DNA of 9,555 bases from Bacteroidota bacterium (GCA_020629895.1 JAHDCM010000108.1:1-9555), one strand, 5' to 3'; shown: positions 1 through 7,599, numbered from the stretch's first letter. Notes: generated by a model not told the origin, from the sequence alone. A program made the numbers and translations.

Positions 1-75
1 AGCCTCTCAAATAGGAAAAAAGGAGGACTTGTATAGAAAAGGGGGAATATGTACAACGAGTATTTAAAAATAAGG

Positions 76-89
76 TTTACAGTTGTAAA
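76..89 (-). terminator. weak AT-rich hairpin downstream of the lipoprotein gene
   Basis: A 5-bp stem TTTAC/GTAAA with loop AGTT (6 bp if a 2-nt loop is allowed) lies just after the minus-strand stop codon. On the minus strand it is followed by CCTTATTTTT. The stem is short and has almost no GC, so it may only be a chance palindrome. No other terminator-like structure is visible in positions 1-92, and no gene is recognisable there. Confidence 0.22.
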
Positions 90-92
90 AAA

Positions 93-1094
93 CTATTCTA
101 ACTCCTTCATCTTCTGCCGAATTTGTCGAATTGTAGTTTCTCGGTCATATTGATGAATCGGAATACTATGTATATAGGATTGATATTGTTCAACTGCCTC
201 TGTATTGCAACCCAATTGTTCAAAGGCGTTTGCTTTTACCTTCAATAAGTCTCCTTGTTCTAGTAAACGCAACGATTGATTACTATAATACAATGCATTT
301 TCGGCAAGTCCTTTTTGCTGGTACACATAAGCCAAGCCTGTGTAAGGTTTGAACCATGTTTTTTCCAATTCATAAGCATGACGCATATAAGCAATCGCTA
401 AGTCATAATTATGAGTTTCGGCAAAAGTGGAGCCAATATTATAAAAAATGATCGCCATCATCTGGTCTCTTCGAAGAGGATGAAATAACAGGGGTTGGTT
501 AAGGGTGGCTAGGTCTATGTCAAATCGCTTCAAATAATAAGGCAAAGAACGTTTACGTCCTTCTGTTGTTTCCCAATAAATGGTATCATTAGGATTTTGC
601 CAAACCACTGCTAGATGCGAAGGCATTAGAATAGGACGAATAGGAAGATCTAAATATTCGGCAATACTCAAATACAATAAACTATTGATGTCGCAATCGA
701 AAATGCCAAAACGAATACACATCGCAAAAGAACCATGATAAGTGGCTTGGCGAGTACGTCGATTTTTGATAAGATCATCTATTTTTTGAAGTATCTCTAT
801 TGCTTCATGATGGGTATAATTAGCCTGGCTTTCAATATTTGTTGCTGCCTCTACCAATAAGCTATCTAACCATTCATATTCTGCTGGTCGTACTAATAAT
901 CCTGATACTGACTCTACATCTAATACTACGTTTCCAATCAAACAAGAGGAGTCAACAAGCTCGAAAAAAGAGCGTTCTTTTTTTGAATTAGTAGCAATAG
1001 CAGTTTTCGTATCAGTGCTTCGTGAAGAATGACACGCAGCAAAATATCCTAGTAAAAATAGAAGAAGTAATCTGATTGTATAGGAGCAATTCAT
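93..1094 (-). CDS. lipoprotein with transglutaminase-like core and C-terminal TPR repeats
   Basis: The 333-residue protein opens with a hydrophobic signal (residues 8-20) and a lipobox-like FAAC, so Cys21 is the probable lipidation site and the protein is probably anchored in a membrane facing the periplasm or surface. Residues about 115-180 resemble the transglutaminase-like/SirB1 fold: FDCD with Cys134, a helix SIAEYLDLPIRP, then PSH with His160 and IYWET with Glu175, in the Cys-His-acid order of that fold. Whether the triad is catalytic is unknown. Residues about 212-310 form two to three TPR units (for example FYNIGSTFAETHNYDLAIAY and YTGLAYVYQQKGLAENALYY), which suggests protein binding. 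The gene ends at TAG (93-95) and starts with ATG at 1092-1094. No strong Shine-Dalgarno site is seen. A near-match to the -7 box (TATCTTTA on the minus strand) sits a few bases before the ATG. It stands alone, divergent from the large secreted-protein gene. The fold call rests on motif reading only, and no substrate can be named. Confidence 0.72.
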   Translation of the reverse strand: MNCSYTIRLLLLFLLGYFAACHSSRSTDTKTAIATNSKKERSFFELVDSSCLIGNVVLDVESVSGLLVRPAEYEWLDSLLVEAATNIESQANYTHHEAIEILQKIDDLIKNRRTRQATYHGSFAMCIRFGIFDCDINSLLYLSIAEYLDLPIRPILMPSHLAVVWQNPNDTIYWETTEGRKRSLPYYLKRFDIDLATLNQPLLFHPLRRDQMMAIIFYNIGSTFAETHNYDLAIAYMRHAYELEKTWFKPYTGLAYVYQQKGLAENALYYSNQSLRLLEQGDLLKVKANAFEQLGCNTEAVEQYQSYIHSIPIHQYDRETTIRQIRQKMKELE

Positions 1095-1111
1095 GGAGGT
1101 AAAGATAGAGA

Positions 1112-1378
1112 TTATTTGGGCGTGTCCTTTTTTACCAATCGAACCTGTCAGGTTGAAGTATAGTCGTATCCGAAAGGTTAGGCAAACCTTTCAAACCTAA
1201 CAGGTTGATTGGCAAAAAAGGTCGGGCTATCCGTTTGTAGTTGGTTCATAGAAAGCATGTTCGGCTACCTGTCCTAGCAGTGTCTTCCGCTGTCAGCCCT
1301 GCTAGTCCAAGCCTCTCAATACTTCTATTTCACCAAGCTACCACTACTATCCCTCACGCAACAAACGATGGAACGATT
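1112..1378 (+). repeat. structured dispersed repeat, copy A
   Basis: This copy matches the segment at 9329-9555 in the same orientation. It begins with TTATTTGGGCGTG (1112-1124), identical in both copies. A long hairpin arm follows (1126-1221): CCTTTTTT pairs with AAAAAAGG, CCAATC with GATTGG, and AACCTGT with ACAGGTT. Next come TCGGGCTATCC, TTGTAGTTG, and a second arm in which GTAG (1237-1240) pairs with CTAC (1338-1341), ATAGAA (1248-1253) with TTCTAT (1323-1328), and CTAGCAG (1274-1280) with CTGCTAG (1299-1305). CTATCCCTCACGC follows, whose CACGC (1355-1359) can close the whole structure on GCGTG (1120-1124). Similarity continues past this stem to GAACGATT (1371-1378). The nested pairing suggests a folded DNA or RNA. 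No transposase or reverse transcriptase gene lies beside it. The outer boundaries are inferred from only two copies. I recall similar GGGCGTG...CCCTCACGC repeats in Bacteroidota genomes but know no established function. Confidence 0.8.
1142..1206 (+). repeat. nested palindromes inside the 5' arm of repeat copy A
   Basis: The tip of copy A's variable arm is made of stacked short palindromes. AACCTGT (1142-1148) pairs with ACAGGTT (1200-1206), AGGTT (1150-1154) with AACCT (1194-1198), and GAAAGGTT (1172-1179) with AACCTTTC (1185-1192) around the loop AGGCA. AACCTgtcAGGTT and AACCTaacAGGTT are also small palindromes on their own. Copy B has nothing like this. The AACCT/AGGTT motifs resemble a palindromic repeat I remember from other Bacteroidota, so this may be a second repeat family inserted in the arm. 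That reading is an inference. Confidence 0.55.
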
Positions 1379-1502
1379 GACGATTAAACGTCCGATGAAG
1401 CTACCTCCTAACAATGTTATCGCTAGTGGTGATATTTTCAAGTTGCAGTCTTTGACTGAAACCACTGACGAATATAGAAGTAAAATGAAGGACAAAAAAT
1501 GA
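1368..1502 (+). CDS. possible small protein of 44 residues next to the repeat
   Basis: An ATG at 1368 opens 44 codons ending in TGA (1500-1502). The peptide begins MERLTIKRPMKLPPNN and ends YRSKMKDKK. Its composition (basic ends, polar middle, no low-complexity runs) looks protein-like rather than random. It starts only 8 bases after the closing stem of repeat copy A, and its first codons lie in the tail shared with copy B (GAACGATT). In copy B the aligned start codon is TTT, so that copy would not start here. There is no Shine-Dalgarno site, no recognised domain, and no second copy to compare further because the window ends. It could equally be a chance ORF or part of the repeat element. Confidence 0.3.
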   Translation: MERLTIKRPMKLPPNNVIASGDIFKLQSLTETTDEYRSKMKDKK

Positions 1503-1712
1503 TACCCTATGTAGTCAAGAATTTGATAAATTATTTCTATTCTGTATGCAATAGGTTATTTTTGTCCAAACGTATTTTTTATCAACTTCCCCTTCCTTCT
1601 ATTATTTCTTTGCCCTCTTTTATTTAGCCCTCAATTTAAGTAATAACTAACCACCGAGTAATTTCCCCTTCCCCAATTTTTGTATCACACATAAACTTAA
1701 ATTATTGAACCA
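1503..1712. other. AT-rich leader between the repeat and the large secreted-protein gene
   Basis: No coding potential is seen in these 210 bases. They contain one good -7 type box (1557-1564) and a pyrimidine-rich stretch on the plus strand (about 1585-1630, runs of CTTCC, CCTTCC, CCCTC). The last 35 bases before the start codon are A/T-rich. No hairpin terminator, tRNA or riboswitch is recognisable. The whole gap between the divergent genes (1095-1712) is accounted for by repeat copy A, the small ORF and this leader. Confidence 0.5.
1557..1564 (+). promoter_or_regulatory. candidate Bacteroidota -7 box TATTTTTG
   Basis: TATTTTTG fits the Bacteroidota TAnnTTTG consensus exactly. A -33 TTG at the usual spacing is not present; the nearest is about 31 bases upstream. 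If used, the leader of the large gene would be roughly 145 nt. An exact TAnnTTTG is expected fairly often by chance in AT-rich DNA, so this is tentative. Confidence 0.3.
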
Positions 1713-4700
1713 ATGTTAACTATGTCTTTTAGAGGAGTCCTCCTCTTAATGCTGTCGTGTGCCACCCAGTGGGCATACAGTCAAGCTGCAGAAGTAGCTG
1801 CCAATGTCCTTACTACTACAGTGCCAGGAGGTAATTTTGAAACCCCCGATTTAGCTCCTAATACCTTTCAATATGCACCAACTGGTAGTGCCTGGACTTT
1901 TACAGGAGGTGCTGCTATTGCAGAAAATAATTCTGGATTTACCAATAGCAATGCTGATGCTCCTCAAGGGAGTCAGGTTTTAGTATTACAAAATAAAGGT
2001 AAAGCTACTCAAACCATTACGATTGACGAAACAGGAGCCTACCGTTTTCGTTTTTTCATTGCACAACGCCAATCTTACGGAACTGTTAATCTAGCTGGAC
2101 AAACAGTAGAGGTTTGGATTGGCAACACCAAAGTGGGAGAGGTAAAACCTACGTCTGCCAATTATGAGGTATATAACACCGTTGCTATAAAACTAAATGC
2201 GGGGTCGTATGTCCTAAAAGTACAAGGCTTGAATCCCGCGGGAGGTGATAACTCTGCCTTTTTAGATGCCTTTCAATTACAAAAGATTCCTGAATGGTCA
2301 AAAGGAACTACTTGGAATACTGGTTCGGTACCCAATGGTAGTAAAATGGTAATGATTCCTATGGATAAAGTAGTTGCATTGGATGGAAATGCGAATGTGA
2401 AAACGATTATGAATATGGGTTCGTTGTTAGCTGTGAATAACAAAAATGTACAGCTAAGTACCAAATGGCTGATGGTCATGGGAATGAATGCCTTATTTGA
2501 ATGGGGGCAAGAACGCGTCCCCTACCAATCGCATACTGGTACCATTACCTTAAAGGGAAGCGATAATGCCGAATTGATTCCTAATACTGATGTCCATAGT
2601 AAGGCAATAATGGTAATGAATGGTGGGAAATGGGAAATGCATGGACGACCTTCGACACGTACGCGTTTTATAGGTAAGATTCAAAATAATATACTCGTGC
2701 CACTGGAAGATGGGACAACAAATGTAATAATGGAAAGTCCGATAACAACTACCCTTAGTGCCACCAAAACCCTAACAAGTTCTAGCAACGAAGGGAATAT
2801 TCAGCAAGCAATACCTTATTCTTTTCCTATTTCAGAAACAGATACGATGTCTTGGACTTATCTGGCAGAAACAGCAGAGGTCGGAGATAACACGATTACC
2901 ATTGCGAGTATTATGAATTGGAGAGTAGGAGATGAAATCATTATTTCGTCTACGGATTATGATGCTCATCAAGCAGAAAAACGTACTATTACGGCTTTAG
3001 GGGGCGTTACAGGTGGAGAAAACAAATGGGAACTAACCTTAGATGAACCACTTAATTTTATGCATTGGGGAACGATTCAAACTTATAATAATGGAGTTCG
3101 TACCTTTCAAGTAGATGAGCGGGCTGAAGTTGGATTATTGACGCGTAATATTAAAATTCAGGGAGATGATACTTCAGAAAGTAATGGCTTTGGAGGACAT
3201 ACGATGGTAATGCCTTCTGCAGAGGTACATGTATCAGGAGTTGAGTTTTTTCAAATGGGGCAGAAATCAGAATTAGCGCGTTATCCATTTCACTGGCACT
3301 TTGCCAATGACGTAACAGGGCAATATATCAAAGATTGTAGTGTACATCGTTCTTATAACCGAGCTGTAACAGTGCATCACACCGACAATGCCATTGTAGA
3401 AAAGGTGGTAGCCTATGATCATTTAGGACATGGGTTCTTTTTAGAAGATGGTAGTGAAACAGGTAACTTGTTTAAGGAGAACTTGGGTATTTTGACACGC
3501 CTACCTGCCGAAGGGGAGGAGGTGCGTCCGCATGATCGCGTATTCCGTGGCCCTTATGTGGAACTGCCTGCTACTTATTGGATTACCAATCCTGCCAACG
3601 ATTTTATTGGTAATGCATGTGGCGGTTCAGAAGGATCGGGTTTTTGGATGGTGATGTTGGAAAAAGAATTGCATAATGGAACACAAGGGCCTAAACCAGG
3701 TATTTTGCCAATGGGACGCTTTGAAGATAACCGTTCGCATTCTACTAGCTTTTCCAATTTTGGGATTGATGGAGGAGTAGAGTTTGATACAGAAGAATTT
3801 GTTTTTGGACATTATCGTCCACAGGAAAATGGACAATATGTGATTCCTGAAATAGATCGTTTTACAGGGTTCAAATGTAGAGATCGTTGCATTTGGATGC
3901 GGGCGAATACCATGCATTTCAACGACTGTGTCTTGGCGGATAATGGTCGTGCCACCTTTTTTGCTTACAATCAAATTCTTAAAAATTCTATTATTGTAGG
4001 ACAGTCTGATAATATAGGAAATCCACAAAGCAATTTTGAAATTAGTGCTGGGCGTTCTTTACCACGTCCTGATAAAACAGAACGTCTTACTTCTAATCGC
4101 TTACGAGGGCATAGTATTTATGATGGGTCTTCAGGTATTGAAAATGTACACTTTGCAGATTTTGCGGGCTTCAATTCAGCGATTCAAACCAATGGTGCTG
4201 CGCAAAAAAGTACGGTGCATTTTGCTTCAGGAATTACGTTTGATCCTGCCATTCCAGAAGCTAATAAATTAGATTTTACACCACAGGCTAATCGTGACTT
4301 TATGTATGCGTCGGGCTTATTGGATTTAGATGGCTCTATTACAGGTACTCCTGGAATGCGTATCACTGCTCAAATTCGCGACCAAGAAATACAGGTACTT
4401 GAAGAAGGATTTAATATTGAAGATGGTGCTATTTTGAAAGAAGAATGGGGAGCTTATCTTTGCCCCAATGAGCATTATGCCTTATTGCGATTAGAAAACA
4501 AATGGCCGCGATACGAAGGAACGCCTATTTATGCGATTCGTTCAGATGGGGCAGCAACCTTTAATCGTCAAACCAATGATTGGTATAGTCAAAATCCAGT
4601 AATTGTCAACCAACAAGATTTGATTTATTATTTCCAGTATCATGAAATAAGCAATAAAATTGATTTGCGTTTACGGTTTATCGATCCCAATGATTATGTG

Positions 4701-6287
4701 ATTTATGCTTTTCCGAACTTTCCTTCTACTACTAAATTATCAGGAAATGTTTCACAGGTTAATTCTTTAGACGAAGTGAAAAGCTCATCTGGACAGTCTT
4801 ATTTCTTTAAGGATAATACCTTATACATGAAATCAGTTGGAACACTTCAGGCACCTAGTTATATGGCACAATTTGGAGATGTTTTTGGCACTCAAAGTGA
4901 AATATTTTCGGTCTGTCAAAATAATAATTGTGCCAACCCTAGTGGACGTTTACCTTATGCTGTTCTTGCTGATTATGAAATGGGCATTGATAGTCGAGCC
5001 ACTTTTGCGCGAAAGGGAGACCTTGCTATTCCTACTCAAATTACTGATGTAACTAATCAGGTCGCGGCTCCCTTTGATAATGTAGATAATAAGATTAGCT
5101 ATACTGTTACAAGCGATGGAGATGGTACTAATGAATATGTTGATTATAATTTACACATTCCTCGCCAAGTATGGAGCGAGTATAAGTCGTTGAGCTTGAA
5201 ATTTGATGGACCACCATTACAAGTGTTTATTAGAGATCAAACAGATGGATTTCGTAATTTAGGAATATACCAGTCTTCTGATAGTGAGCATATTAATCTC
5301 GGACATGGAAATGGCTTGAAATTCAAAGATGAGGTAGTCATGTTAAAATTACGTTGTCACGAAAGTATGTTTAGTGACCTTAAGCAAGCAGGGGTACAAG
5401 CTTTTATTAGTTTATATGACATCAAATTGCATTATCAAACCCCTGCTAGTTATAGTGATCCTATTAACAATGTTAACTATATTTTAGATAATGATGGAGA
5501 TGGGATTACTCGATTAGAAGAAATTCATAATGACCGCTCTGATGATGATGTAACTGATTTTAGATTTGATTTTAACAAAGAAGGCTATTCAGAAGGATGG
5601 TACAAAAACATACATGTCTACTCCGATATATTAAACGGTTACAATTGGGTATTGAAGGTCAAAGAAATTGACCCTCAAATCATAAGGGATAACCTAAACT
5701 TAGAAGCCGACCAAATGGATAAAATACGTGTACGGATAAAATCGCAACAAACAGGTAATTTTCAGTTATTTTGGACCACAGATACGCCCGGAGAAGAACA
5801 GTTTCATGGTACTCGATCTATGACCGTCAACTATAGTACTGCTAATACTTGGAAAACGATTGTATTTAATGTTGGAACGCATACAGAATGGCAAGGAAAG
5901 ATTACCCGATTACGCTTTGATCCTATTGGTTCTCCTAATAATACAAAATATACTTGGATCAATTGGATTGATCACCAGCCTATCGTAATTGCCAATAGTG
6001 GTAAAACAGATAAGATGCAGGAGCTTACAGAAAGTGCCTTGTGGTTAGCAATTAATCCGAATCCTAATGAAGGACGCTTTAACTTAGATTTATCAGCTTA
6101 TGAAAAAAAGGCTGTAACCCTTTCTTGTTACAATGTAGAAGGAAAGTTATTATTCACAAAGCCATATACCGAAGATCATACCTTAATTGACGAATTAGAT
6201 CTCTCTATGTTTGATAGTGGTATGTATGTATTAGTGGCTGAATCACCTGGAAAAGAACCTGTTCGAAAGAAATTTGTGATAAAGTAA
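1713..6287 (+). CDS. secreted CEMIP/TMEM2-like G8 + beta-helix protein with T9SS sorting domain
   Basis: The 1524-residue protein has a signal peptide (hydrophobic core about 8-18, likely cut near AYSQ-AA, residue 24). Residues about 33-192 form a jelly-roll, carbohydrate-binding-like module (GGNFETP, GLNPAGGDNSAFLDAF). Residues about 194-325 match the G8 domain (TTWNTGSVPNGSKMVMIP, then repeating beta-strand/glycine pattern). Residues about 470-830 form a right-handed parallel beta-helix with signatures closely like human CEMIP and CEMIP2: RYPFHWHF (523-530), DCSVHRSYNRAVTVH (541-555), YDHLGHGFFLEDG (568-580), YWITNPANDFIGNACGGSE (622-640) and GSGFWMVM. Residues about 1080-1245 are a beta-rich module. 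DNDGDGITRLEE (1259-1270) is a calcium-loop motif. Residues 1281-1422 form a second beta-sandwich, and 1444-1524 are a type A T9SS tail (INPNPNEGRF, ending RKKFVIK). By family, CEMIP and CEMIP2 bind and promote breakdown of hyaluronan, although direct catalysis is debated. Here the substrate is inferred to be a glycan. Starts at 1713 or 1722 are both possible. It is monocistronic. Confidence 0.88.
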   Translation: MLTMSFRGVLLLMLSCATQWAYSQAAEVAANVLTTTVPGGNFETPDLAPNTFQYAPTGSAWTFTGGAAIAENNSGFTNSNADAPQGSQVLVLQNKGKATQTITIDETGAYRFRFFIAQRQSYGTVNLAGQTVEVWIGNTKVGEVKPTSANYEVYNTVAIKLNAGSYVLKVQGLNPAGGDNSAFLDAFQLQKIPEWSKGTTWNTGSVPNGSKMVMIPMDKVVALDGNANVKTIMNMGSLLAVNNKNVQLSTKWLMVMGMNALFEWGQERVPYQSHTGTITLKGSDNAELIPNTDVHSKAIMVMNGGKWEMHGRPSTRTRFIGKIQNNILVPLEDGTTNVIMESPITTTLSATKTLTSSSNEGNIQQAIPYSFPISETDTMSWTYLAETAEVGDNTITIASIMNWRVGDEIIISSTDYDAHQAEKRTITALGGVTGGENKWELTLDEPLNFMHWGTIQTYNNGVRTFQVDERAEVGLLTRNIKIQGDDTSESNGFGGHTMVMPSAEVHVSGVEFFQMGQKSELARYPFHWHFANDVTGQYIKDCSVHRSYNRAVTVHHTDNAIVEKVVAYDHLGHGFFLEDGSETGNLFKENLGILTRLPAEGEEVRPHDRVFRGPYVELPATYWITNPANDFIGNACGGSEGSGFWMVMLEKELHNGTQGPKPGILPMGRFEDNRSHSTSFSNFGIDGGVEFDTEEFVFGHYRPQENGQYVIPEIDRFTGFKCRDRCIWMRANTMHFNDCVLADNGRATFFAYNQILKNSIIVGQSDNIGNPQSNFEISAGRSLPRPDKTERLTSNRLRGHSIYDGSSGIENVHFADFAGFNSAIQTNGAAQKSTVHFASGITFDPAIPEANKLDFTPQANRDFMYASGLLDLDGSITGTPGMRITAQIRDQEIQVLEEGFNIEDGAILKEEWGAYLCPNEHYALLRLENKWPRYEGTPIYAIRSDGAATFNRQTNDWYSQNPVIVNQQDLIYYFQYHEISNKIDLRLRFIDPNDYVIYAFPNFPSTTKLSGNVSQVNSLDEVKSSSGQSYFFKDNTLYMKSVGTLQAPSYMAQFGDVFGTQSEIFSVCQNNNCANPSGRLPYAVLADYEMGIDSRATFARKGDLAIPTQITDVTNQVAAPFDNVDNKISYTVTSDGDGTNEYVDYNLHIPRQVWSEYKSLSLKFDGPPLQVFIRDQTDGFRNLGIYQSSDSEHINLGHGNGLKFKDEVVMLKLRCHESMFSDLKQAGVQAFISLYDIKLHYQTPASYSDPINNVNYILDNDGDGITRLEEIHNDRSDDDVTDFRFDFNKEGYSEGWYKNIHVYSDILNGYNWVLKVKEIDPQIIRDNLNLEADQMDKIRVRIKSQQTGNFQLFWTTDTPGEEQFHGTRSMTVNYSTANTWKTIVFNVGTHTEWQGKITRLRFDPIGSPNNTKYTWINWIDHQPIVIANSGKTDKMQELTESALWLAINPNPNEGRFNLDLSAYEKKAVTLSCYNVEGKLLFTKPYTEDHTLIDELDLSMFDSGMYVLVAESPGKEPVRKKFVIK

Positions 6288-6321
6288 AAGTAATGAACAG
6301 ATAATAAACGACTTTGACTAG

Positions 6322-6343
6322 AAGGCAAGCATTTGCTTGTCTT
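6322..6343. terminator. bidirectional hairpin terminator
   Basis: AAGGCAAGC (6322-6330) pairs with GCTTGTCTT (6335-6343) around the loop ATTT, with one G-T pair. It lies in the 64-base gap between the convergent stop codons at 6287 and 6352. On the plus strand the stem runs into CTTTTGG. On the minus strand it ends GCCTTCTAG. The flanking GAC (6316-6318) and GTC (6347-6349) can extend the stem. The U tract is short, so it may act in both directions with moderate efficiency. Confidence 0.6.
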
Positions 6344-6351
6344 TTGGTCAT

Positions 6352-7530
6352 CTAAAACAATCGTGTTACCTTACTTGCTGTTTGTAATAGTCCTCCCGTT
6401 ATATCAAGCTCCTCAATCAGCAAAATACCTGGCTGTTTACCCACTTCGAAACTTCCATATTGCTGTTCAATCCCCAAAGCATTTGCTCCATTCCACGTAG
6501 CCCAAGTCAATAATTCCGCTAGTGGAATACTAGGATCAGCCTTTTGTATCTGCTTCAATTCAGACAAAATACAAAGCTGGTGATTGGATGCCAAACTATC
6601 TGTTCCTATCGTAATAGTCACACCAGTTTCTCTAAATAACTGAAAATTAGGCAAACGATCTTCAATATAAAGGTTAGCATGGGGGCAAAAGCACCAAAAA
6701 AGTTGCGAATGTTTTGCTTCTGCTTTTTCGATGTCTTCTCTAGTCGTGTAAGTATTATGTATCAACAATGTTGGAATGCTCTCTTTTAGTGCGGCAATTA
6801 CATACGCAAGGGAATTAGTTTGAGGAGGGGTAAAATAAGAGAGGTCGGCACCTAGTTTTTGATACAAGTCAGCAAAGGCTCCTGTTCCTTGCAAGAAAAA
6901 CTCATTTTCGGCAGGACATTCTTGATTGTGAACACTTTGACACAAGCCTCTTTGGGCATTATAAGCATTAATCAGTTGAAACAGTTGTGGCGAAATGGTG
7001 TAAGGAGCATGAGGAGCCAAGCTGCCTGTCAATGGTTGAGGTAATTGGGTTAGTAGTTCGCTCCCTTTATCTAGTGTTTGTTGGGCTAAAGCAGGATTAA
7101 AGTTAAGTAGTTCAATAAATGTATGATAATAAATCGTCTGTTTAGCTTTTTGTGCAAACGATAAATCCGTATTCGAAATATCACCGACTGCTACTATCCC
7201 ATTTTGATACATCTCTTGATCCGCGGCTATAATAGCCAATCGTTGCTCTTCTTGAGTTACAGCCGCTCTACTTGGAATAACATGCGAAATGAAATCGGGC
7301 AAGCCTGTTTTTTCTGGAACCATTCCCTTCATAAACGATAACTCCAAGTGGCAATGAGTATTCACAAAGCCAGGACATAAAATACCTTGATACTGTTTGA
7401 TCTCCTCTGTTGCATATTGACCTTGATGAGCAATTTCAAGGATACTTCCATGTTGATCTAACACCAGTATGCCATTGGGGATCATTTCTTGATGACCGAG
7501 GTGTAAAAAATTGGCTTGCAATTTGTACAT
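6352..7530 (-). CDS. amidohydrolase-superfamily deaminase (MtaD/TRZ-ATZ type; possibly aminodeoxyfutalosine deaminase)
   Basis: The 392-residue cytoplasmic enzyme has the full metal-site pattern of the nucleoside/heterocycle deaminases: NTHCHLELS (His59, His61), APHAPYT (His174), VHNQE (His201, Glu204), LIHNT (His258), CPHAN (His284) and GTDSLAS (Asp311). The small N-terminal and C-terminal beta parts of the family are present (IPNGILVLD; YGSFEVGKQPGILLIE). Length and motif order are normal, so it should be active. The family removes amino groups from S-adenosylhomocysteine/methylthioadenosine, guanine, or aminodeoxyfutalosine of the menaquinone futalosine route. The NTHCHLELS form recalls the last of these, but no menaquinone genes are nearby, so substrate is uncertain. 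The start is ATG at 7528-7530. Upstream on the minus strand a near-match -7 box (TACCTTTA) is visible without a clear -33. It converges on the large secreted-protein gene and diverges from the toxin-antitoxin pair. Confidence 0.82.
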   Translation of the reverse strand: MYKLQANFLHLGHQEMIPNGILVLDQHGSILEIAHQGQYATEEIKQYQGILCPGFVNTHCHLELSFMKGMVPEKTGLPDFISHVIPSRAAVTQEEQRLAIIAADQEMYQNGIVAVGDISNTDLSFAQKAKQTIYYHTFIELLNFNPALAQQTLDKGSELLTQLPQPLTGSLAPHAPYTISPQLFQLINAYNAQRGLCQSVHNQECPAENEFFLQGTGAFADLYQKLGADLSYFTPPQTNSLAYVIAALKESIPTLLIHNTYTTREDIEKAEAKHSQLFWCFCPHANLYIEDRLPNFQLFRETGVTITIGTDSLASNHQLCILSELKQIQKADPSIPLAELLTWATWNGANALGIEQQYGSFEVGKQPGILLIEELDITGGLLQTASKVTRLF

Positions 7531-7599
7531 AATGAAGCAAATAAAGGTAAAAAATAGTTTTTTCAGTCTGTTTGTAAAGTTGAATGGGTTTGTTGGCTA

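Noticed and set aside
1274..1305. CTAGCAG/CTGCTAG stem as an integron attC-type site
   Set aside because: The GTTRRRY/RYYYAAC core sites are missing, no integrase is present, and the spacing does not fit.
1270..1502. Longer reading frame running through the 3' part of repeat copy A into the small ORF
   Set aside because: In copy B the corresponding frame is shifted by one base between the conserved blocks, so the repeat itself does not behave as coding sequence.
1585..1630. Pyrimidine-rich tract as a CRISPR leader or repeat
   Set aside because: There are no regularly spaced repeats; it is only a biased stretch in the leader.
3627..4028. 133-codon open frame on the minus strand inside the large gene
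   Set aside because: It is fully antisense to the conserved beta-helix coding sequence and its translation has no recognisable pattern; a shadow frame.
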